A DNA stretch of 11,818 nt from CAZVEV01 sp964625865 (GTDB taxonomy: Bacteria; Planctomycetota; Phycisphaerae; SM23-33): the NCBI GenBank assembly GCA_964625865.1, contig CAZVEV010000191.1:1-11818 (forward strand), given 5' to 3'. The position numbers and the translations under genes were made by a program. The notes below the pieces were generated by a model. The model saw nothing but the letters and a program-made list of their open reading frames with translations. It ran no database searches and was not told where the DNA came from. Every line of letters begins with the position of its first letter. Position 1 is the first letter of the stretch. Below are positions 7,689 through 11,818 of this stretch, in pieces.

Positions 7689-8423
7689 GTGAAGCGACTA
7701 TCGAGGACAGCACGTTGGGTTGCGATGCTGTGCGGCGTGATTGCCGTCTGCACCACGGCAGCCGACACGCCCCCCGCAAAGGTCGCCACGCCTCCGGTCA
7801 AGCCCCCCGCCAAGCCGACCAGGCCCAAGAGCAACCTGGACCTGTGGCTCGGCGAGGACGCGGGGAAGCCCGGCGACAAGACGAAAGCCCGGGCGGGCAC
7901 CAACCCGTTCGGCAAGACGCTCTCGACCACTCGTCCCGACGCCCTGCCCGGCGTGGTCGAACTCAGTGACGGGCGCCTTCTCGCCGGCGGGCTGTACACG
8001 ACCGTCGAGAAGCCCTGGGTCGTCTTCGTCCGGTCCGAGGAACGCTGGCGCCGCGTACCGTTCATCACCGCCCTGAGCATCACCGCCGTCGTCGTCAGCG
8101 AGAAGATGGAACTGCGATGGCGATGGAAGGCGATGGGCGAGCCGGAGAAGGTCTACACCGGCAAGAAGTATCCGACCCGACGGTTCCTGTGGACGTTCCG
8201 CCTGCTGGACGGCAGTACGCTGACGGGGGCCGTCAAGGGCCAGCCCCTCTGGGTCGAGCATGCGGGCAAGCGTCACGGGCCCTTCGTCCTGCACGAGCGA
8301 AGCCGCGGCGCCGACGGCCAGTCCCTCAAGGACCTGGTCTACGTCAAGCGGGTTATCGTCTCACGCCGGATGATGACCGCCGTTCTCCAGGCCCAGGCGA
8401 AACCGAATAAGAACACACCGTAG
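7689..8423 (+). CDS. Secreted protein of unknown function with a duplicated beta-rich unit
   Basis: I do not recognise the family. From GTG 7689 the product is 244 residues. Residues 1-9 are basic (VKRLSRTAR) and 10-24 hydrophobic, with a likely signal-peptidase site near TTAA-DT (about residue 25), so it is probably exported. A Pro/Lys/Ala-rich linker (28-48) is followed by DLWLGED. Two related beta-rich stretches come next: 88-138 (VVELSDGRLLAGG to ITAVVV) and 168-226 (WTFRLLDGSTLTGA to KRVIVS), both with an L-DG--L-G turn and ending in a Val-rich strand. There is no catalytic motif. The frame is open up to GTG 7617 and has an ATG at 7647, but the latter falls inside the -10 box; 7689 gives the best signal peptide. 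It is divergent from the BatA/VWA gene and precedes topA by 262 bases, so no operon link is shown. Confidence 0.72.
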   Translation: MKRLSRTARWVAMLCGVIAVCTTAADTPPAKVATPPVKPPAKPTRPKSNLDLWLGEDAGKPGDKTKARAGTNPFGKTLSTTRPDALPGVVELSDGRLLAGGLYTTVEKPWVVFVRSEERWRRVPFITALSITAVVVSEKMELRWRWKAMGEPEKVYTGKKYPTRRFLWTFRLLDGSTLTGAVKGQPLWVEHAGKRHGPFVLHERSRGADGQSLKDLVYVKRVIVSRRMMTAVLQAQAKPNKNTP

Positions 8424-8462
8424 AGTCCGCCTCAGCGTTGTTGTCCATTCCCCCGTTTGGCG

Positions 8463-8478
8463 GCGTCGCTTGCGACGC
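8463..8478 (+). terminator. Hairpin after the secreted-protein gene, possible terminator
   Basis: GCGTCGC-TT-GCGACGC is a perfect 7-base inverted repeat (six pairs plus a CTTG loop if folded as RNA) 40 bases after the stop at 8423. No T-run follows, so it is at best a weak or Rho-assisted terminator. The rest of the 262-base gap up to topA holds no gene that I can support; its AT-richer part leads into the topA promoter. Confidence 0.3.
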
Positions 8479-8596
8479 GCGTCTCGTCCGGATGTCCATC
8501 GAGACATCAGCGCTCGCAGCCCCTCGCCCGCCGCCGATCCCTGTCTCGACGCCCCATTAAAGTTCCACTTTCTTCATGCCGAATTATTCCGCGGGC

Positions 8597-8626
8597 TTGA
8601 CAAGGCCCCCTCCGCGAGCCTAATGA
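8597..8626 (+). promoter_or_regulatory. Probable promoter of topA
   Basis: A perfect TTGACA at 8597-8602 is followed after 18 bases by TAATGA (8621-8626), a poor -10 that keeps only the leading TA. The 45 bases upstream are richer in A and T than the surroundings, as in an UP element. The position, ~60 bases before ATG 8686, supports that ATG and argues against the longer open frame from 8470, which would contain the promoter. Confidence 0.4.
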
Positions 8627-8685
8627 TGTTGCGGCGGCCCCGCCCCGAGCAGGACCACCACAACGCGAACAGGACGCTGACGCCA

Positions 8686-11274
8686 ATGGCCAAGACCGCA
8701 AAGACCGCTTCGAAGACCCGCGCCAGGAAGGCCGCGACCAAGCGCCGCAGCCCCCGCGCCAAGTCCGCCTCGGGCGGGGGCAGCGCGGCGGGCAAGAAGC
8801 TCGTCGTCGTTGAATCCCCCGCCAAGGCCAAGACGATTAATCGTTACCTCGGCAAGGAGTACATCGTCCGCGCATCGTACGGTCACGTCCGCGACCTGCC
8901 CCCCAAGGAGATGGGCGTCGACATCGCAAACGGCTTTGCCCCCTCCTACACGCCCGTGGCCCGCCAGAAGAAGGTCCTCGCCGAACTCAAGAAATACGCC
9001 AAGTCCGCCGGCGAGGTCTTCCTGGCGACCGACCTCGACCGCGAGGGCGAGGCGATCGCGTGGCACCTCGCTGAGACGTTCCGCCTGCCGCCCGAAGTCG
9101 TCCACCGCGTGGTCTTCAACGAGATCACCGCCACCGCCATCCGCGCCGCCTTCGACACCCCGCGCCAACTGGACATGGACAAGGTCAACGCACAGCAGGC
9201 CAGGCGAATCCTCGACCGTATCGTCGGATACGAGGTCTCGCCCCTGCTGTGGAAGAAGGTCGCCCGGGGCCTGTCGGCCGGGCGGGTCCAGTCCGTCGCC
9301 GTCCGCCTTATCGTCGAACGCGAGCGGGCGATAGACGCCTTCGTGCCCGAGGAATACTGGCGAATCGGGGCTGTCTTCACGCCCGAGATCGCCGCCGCAC
9401 CGGACCTCGCGCGGCAGTGGCGGGCGTTCATCGACCAGCGCGACGACCGCGGCAAGGGCCCCACGCGAGAGGCCCGGCAGCAGTTCCTCGCCGACCGCGG
9501 GGCCTTCCGGGCCGAGTTGATGCGATGGAAGGGCCGCAAGTTCCAGCCCGACAACGCCGAGGCCGCCCTCGAAGTCGCCACCGCGCTGGGGCTGACCGTC
9601 AACGACGTGGGGCGCACGGAGGATCCGGCGGGCAAGGGACCGGCGGCTACACGTGTCCATATCGACGCGGCCATCGGGCCGCAGACCGTCCCCATGACCG
9701 TCGCCGCGCTGAACCAGCGCGACCGGTCCTCGAAACCGCCCGCCCCGTTCATCACCTCCAGCCTGCAGCAGACCGCGTCGGTCCAACTGCACTTCAGCCC
9801 GTCGCGTACGATGCGGGTGGCCCAGCAGTTATACGAGGGCATCGCCGTCGGCGCCGAGGGCAGTGTCGGTCTGATTACCTACATGCGAACCGACAGCAGG
9901 CACCTGTCGGCCGAGGCCGTCAAGCAGTGCCGCTCCCTCGTCGCGGCCGCCTACGGACAGCCCTACGTACCCGACAAGCCCAACATCTACGCCTCCGGTA
10001 AACGCGCCCAGGAGGCCCACGAGGCGATCCGCCCCTCCGACGTTTCCCGGACGCCCCAAGACCTCCGCGGACACCTGACCGACGAGCAGTTCAAGCTCTA
10101 CCAGTTGATCTGGAAGCGGTTCGTCGCCTGCCAGATGAGCCCCGCCGTCTGGGCGATCACCGAAGCGATCATCGCCGCCGAGACCCCCGCCGGCCTCGCC
10201 GAGTTCAAAGCACTCGGCCGCAAGCTTCAGTTCGACGGGTTCCTCAAGGTCGCGGGGCTGCCCCGAGGCGGAGACCAGCTCCTGCCCGCCCTGGCCGCCG
10301 ACGCCCCGGTGGCTCCCGTGGACGTGGCGCCGGCGCAGCACTTCACCCAGCCGCCGCCACGGTTTACCGAGGCGTCGCTGACCAAGGCCCTGGAGGCCGA
10401 CGGCATCGGCAGGCCAAGTACCTACGCGTCGATCAGCAAGACCATCCAGGACCGCCAGTACGTCGAACTTCTCGACCGGACCTTCCGCCCCACCGCTACC
10501 GGCATGGTCGTCACGGACAAGCTGGTCAAGCACTTCCCCAAGGTCTTCGACGTCCAGTTTACCGCCCATCTCGAGGACGAACTCGACCGCGTCGAGGAGG
10601 GCAGACTCGACTGGGTCCAGGTCCTCGATCGCTTCTACGGGCCCTTCCACGAGAGCCTCGAACACGCCGCCGAGAACATGGTCCACGCCAAGGCCGAGTC
10701 CGAGCCCAGCGACTACACCTGCGAGGCGTGCGGCAAGCCGATGGTCTACAAGTTCGCCCGTAACGGACGATACCTCGCCTGCACGGGCTATCCCGACTGC
10801 AAGACCACCCACCCGGTGGATCGCGAGGGCAAGAAGATCGAGACGCCGACGATGGACGTGGCCTGCCCCAAGTGCAGCAAGCCGCTGATCTTGCGGAGGG
10901 GGCGGTTCGGCCCGTTCCTCAGTTGCTCGGCGTATCCCGACTGCGACGGCGTGGTCAACCTCGACAAGAACGGCTTCATCAAGCCCCCGTCGGCCCCGCC
11001 GCTGAAAATCGACCTGCCCTGCCCCAAGTGCAAGGCCCCGCTGAACATGCGTCGCTCGAAGCGGGGCCCGTGGCTGTCGTGTTCGAAGTACCCCAAGTGT
11101 CGCGGCCGCCAGGGCTGGAAAGCTCTCGCCGATGACGTCAAGAAGGACCTCGAGCTTCAGTTGATGAACCACGAGAAGGCCAACCCCCAGCCGGTCATCA
11201 CCACCCTCGACGGGACCCCCGTCGGCGCCGAGCACACCCCCCACGCCGTCCCCGCCAAGCCCACCGAATCCTGA
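8686..11274 (+). CDS. topA: DNA topoisomerase I (type IA) with three C-terminal zinc ribbons
   Basis: The 862-residue product relaxes negatively supercoiled DNA through a 5'-phosphotyrosine link. The Toprim domain shows VVVESPAKAKT (Glu43) and TDLDREGEAIAWHL (Asp116, Asp118, Glu120). The core follows with QQARRILDRIVGYEVSPLLW and GLSAGRVQSVAVRLIVERER; the active tyrosine is Tyr399 in GLITYMRTDS. Further family motifs are AHEAIRPSD (from residue 444) and DGIGRPSTYASISKTI. Three C4 zinc ribbons follow: Cys679/682/699/705, 727/730/747/753 and 779/782/799/805, then a ~50-residue tail. The length is close to E. coli TopA (865). Residues 2-37 form an unusual Lys/Arg/Ala-rich extension before Toprim. 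The frame is open from 8470, but Met at 8686 has AGGA 11 bases upstream and a promoter before it. All catalytic residues are intact, so the enzyme should be active. It is transcribed alone. Confidence 0.97.
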   Translation: MAKTAKTASKTRARKAATKRRSPRAKSASGGGSAAGKKLVVVESPAKAKTINRYLGKEYIVRASYGHVRDLPPKEMGVDIANGFAPSYTPVARQKKVLAELKKYAKSAGEVFLATDLDREGEAIAWHLAETFRLPPEVVHRVVFNEITATAIRAAFDTPRQLDMDKVNAQQARRILDRIVGYEVSPLLWKKVARGLSAGRVQSVAVRLIVERERAIDAFVPEEYWRIGAVFTPEIAAAPDLARQWRAFIDQRDDRGKGPTREARQQFLADRGAFRAELMRWKGRKFQPDNAEAALEVATALGLTVNDVGRTEDPAGKGPAATRVHIDAAIGPQTVPMTVAALNQRDRSSKPPAPFITSSLQQTASVQLHFSPSRTMRVAQQLYEGIAVGAEGSVGLITYMRTDSRHLSAEAVKQCRSLVAAAYGQPYVPDKPNIYASGKRAQEAHEAIRPSDVSRTPQDLRGHLTDEQFKLYQLIWKRFVACQMSPAVWAITEAIIAAETPAGLAEFKALGRKLQFDGFLKVAGLPRGGDQLLPALAADAPVAPVDVAPAQHFTQPPPRFTEASLTKALEADGIGRPSTYASISKTIQDRQYVELLDRTFRPTATGMVVTDKLVKHFPKVFDVQFTAHLEDELDRVEEGRLDWVQVLDRFYGPFHESLEHAAENMVHAKAESEPSDYTCEACGKPMVYKFARNGRYLACTGYPDCKTTHPVDREGKKIETPTMDVACPKCSKPLILRRGRFGPFLSCSAYPDCDGVVNLDKNGFIKPPSAPPLKIDLPCPKCKAPLNMRRSKRGPWLSCSKYPKCRGRQGWKALADDVKKDLELQLMNHEKANPQPVITTLDGTPVGAEHTPHAVPAKPTES

Positions 11275-11290
11275 CCGGCCGCCTCCAACG

Positions 11291-11304
11291 CCCCGAAAAA
11301 GGGG
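11291..11304 (+). terminator. Weak hairpin just after topA
   Basis: CCCC-GAAAAA-GGGG begins 16 bases after the topA stop and is followed by TCTCATT, not a proper T-run. Four G-C pairs only, so this is a weak terminator candidate. Confidence 0.25.
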
Positions 11305-11384
11305 TCTCATTCGCAAGACACCCGTGGCATGTCACCGCCCCCTGCTCAGCCGGACGCCCTGGCACGCACGAGGCCGCGGCCTAA

Positions 11385-11474
11385 GCGACGATCTCTCGGC
11401 CGACGGGGTAGGCATGGTCTGAAGGCGCCGCATGCGGCTACGGGGCGGCTAAACGCCTTGGCCGGGATCGTCGC
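11385..11474. other. Strongly base-paired 90-base element, possible structured RNA
   Basis: Nested complementary arms are visible: GCGACGATC (11385-11393) with GATCGTCGC (11466-11474), nine pairs; CGGCC (11397-11401) with GGCCG (11460-11464), five pairs; AAGGCG (11422-11427) with CGCCTT (11454-11459), six pairs. A palindrome core, CCGCATGCGG, lies inside. Together this makes an almost continuous stem with internal loops in non-coding DNA. The strand is not determined, because DNA symmetry gives a similar fold either way. It matches no RNA family I know. Confidence 0.4.
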
Positions 11475-11609
11475 CCCAGCGGGGTCACCTATCCAAAGGC
11501 CCTGCACGAGGATCCACTGCACCCACGGGCTCCCGCGAAGGACGTGTGGAACAACGTGGTGTGATCACCGGAGGCGACATGCGTGCGTCCGCAGGAAACG
11601 CCCGGTCGC

Positions 11610-11630
11610 AGGGGAACATTCCGTTCCCCT
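11610..11630. other. Perfect 8-bp hairpin
   Basis: AGGGGAAC-ATTCC-GTTCCCCT has eight uninterrupted pairs and a five-base loop. No T-run follows on the plus strand. It may be part of a structured RNA or a dyad binding site; the sequence does not decide. Confidence 0.5.
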
Positions 11631-11674
11631 CCAACCGCATGGGATGCCCTACTGTTCTGATCCGTCAGTTTCCC

Positions 11675-11694
11675 AGACGAAAGCTCTTTTTTTT
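11675..11694 (+). terminator. T8 run after a small GAAA-loop hairpin
   Basis: AGAC-GAAA-GCTCT can form four pairs with one bulged C (11675-11687) and leads directly into eight T (11687-11694). It looks like a weak Rho-independent terminator reading rightwards, and would end any transcript that crosses the region between topA and the next promoter. Confidence 0.35.
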
Positions 11695-11704
11695 CAGATC
11701 GCCC

Positions 11705-11733
11705 TTGACATGTCCGGCATCGGGGGATATATT
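11705..11733 (+). promoter_or_regulatory. Near-consensus sigma-70 promoter at the right edge
   Basis: TTGACA (11705-11710), a 17-base spacer, then TATATT (11728-11733, five of six). This is the best promoter match in the window. Transcription should start near 11740 and run rightwards out of the window, through a hairpin leader to an ATG at 11792. Confidence 0.75.
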
Positions 11734-11743
11734 GCATTACGTT

Positions 11744-11766
11744 GGTCCAGGGACGGTCTCTGGGCC
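11744..11766 (+). promoter_or_regulatory. 10-bp hairpin at the start of the right-edge transcript
   Basis: GGTCCAGGGA (11744-11753) pairs with TCTCTGGGCC (11757-11766) over ten pairs, two of them G-U, with a CGG loop. It begins about four bases after the predicted transcription start. It could protect the mRNA 5' end, or the dyad could be a protein-binding site. No T-run follows, so it is not an intrinsic terminator. Confidence 0.5.
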
Positions 11767-11791
11767 ACTAGTGTACCGTCAGTTTTGAATA

Positions 11792-11818
11792 ATGGGGTTT
11801 GGGCTATTTGGCCGATCT
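11792..11818 (+). CDS. Possible start of a gene cut by the right edge
   Basis: ATG at 11792 opens a frame MGFGLFGRS that continues to the window end. It lies ~52 bases after the predicted start of the strongest promoter in the window, which is its main support. No ribosome-binding site is visible (TTTTGAATA precedes it). Nine codons are too few to identify a family. Confidence 0.35.

Larger units (their letters stand above)
11275..11704. other. Non-coding stretch downstream of topA
   Basis: About 430 bases without a convincing gene. The open frames here (for example plus 11546-11788 and minus 11737-11489) have no signal, family likeness or fitting composition, and the plus one runs through a strong promoter. 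The stretch holds several hairpins and palindromes listed separately. AGGCCGCGGCCT (11371-11382) and GCCGCATGCGGC (11427-11438) are perfect 12-base palindromes. I found no tmRNA, SRP RNA, RNase P RNA, tRNA or known riboswitch core on either strand. Confidence 0.5.

Noticed and set aside
8470..8685. 72-codon upstream extension of topA
   Set aside because: It contains the probable TTGACA promoter and does not resemble TopA; ATG 8686 is a better start.
9829..11316. 495-residue minus-strand frame opposite topA
   Set aside because: Gly/Val/Leu-rich antisense shadow of a gene with all topoisomerase motifs.
11275..11704. tmRNA, SRP RNA, RNase P RNA or known riboswitch
   Set aside because: None of the conserved cores (such as the TTCGA arm of tmRNA, GGAAGGAAGCAGC-like SRP loop or GAGGAAAGTCC of RNase P) is present on either strand.
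11546..11788. 80-residue plus-strand frame near the right edge
   Set aside because: No ribosome site or family likeness, and it crosses the hairpin at 11610 and the strong promoter at 11705.
1..11818. CRISPR array, transposase, phage or defence genes
   Set aside because: No spaced direct repeats, no transposase or integrase motifs, and no nuclease-toxin pairs were seen; base composition is even through the genes.

Overview
The window is high-GC, gene-dense chromosomal DNA. The gene set suggests a planctomycete, probably class Phycisphaerae. The main clues are a BatA/VWA membrane protein with a C-terminal amidotransferase-like part, an FabZ paralogue whose sequence resembles planctomycetal FabA/FabZ-like proteins, a very long AsmA-like protein, and a topoisomerase I with a basic tail and three zinc ribbons. 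This assignment rests on family resemblance only; there is no rRNA or other marker to confirm it.

Layout. The left two thirds is a minus-strand series, read from right to left. It starts with a BatA-type VWA membrane protein (7575-5449), followed by a FabZ-like hydroxyacyl-ACP dehydratase (5347-4874) with its own TTGACA promoter. Sixteen bases later comes a short UvrC-like protein (4857-3721). After a 240-base gap is the start of an AsmA-like envelope protein of at least 1160 residues (3480-1), which runs off the left edge without a stop. A ~110-base divergent region carries a palindromic -10 element (ATTATAAT). To its right, on the plus strand, are a secreted protein of unknown function (7689-8423) and topA (8686-11274). 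The last ~540 bases hold no convincing gene until the edge. They contain a 90-base region with strong long-range base pairing, two further hairpins, and a near-consensus sigma-70 promoter (TTGACA-N17-TATATT). That promoter leads through a 10-bp hairpin to a possible start codon at 11792.

How the genes fit together. The AsmA-like protein (probable inter-membrane lipid carrier), the FabZ-like enzyme (fatty-acid building) and the BatA/VWA membrane protein all relate to the envelope, but no operon-level function can be proven from this window. The UvrC-like protein, probably co-transcribed with fabZ, is the oddest gene. It keeps the UvrC Fe-S cysteines and UVR motif, but has lost the GIY-YIG catalytic tyrosines and glutamate and the whole C-terminal nuclease half. 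It also carries opposed 11-base G and C runs. No defence island, mobile element, CRISPR array, tRNA or rRNA was found.
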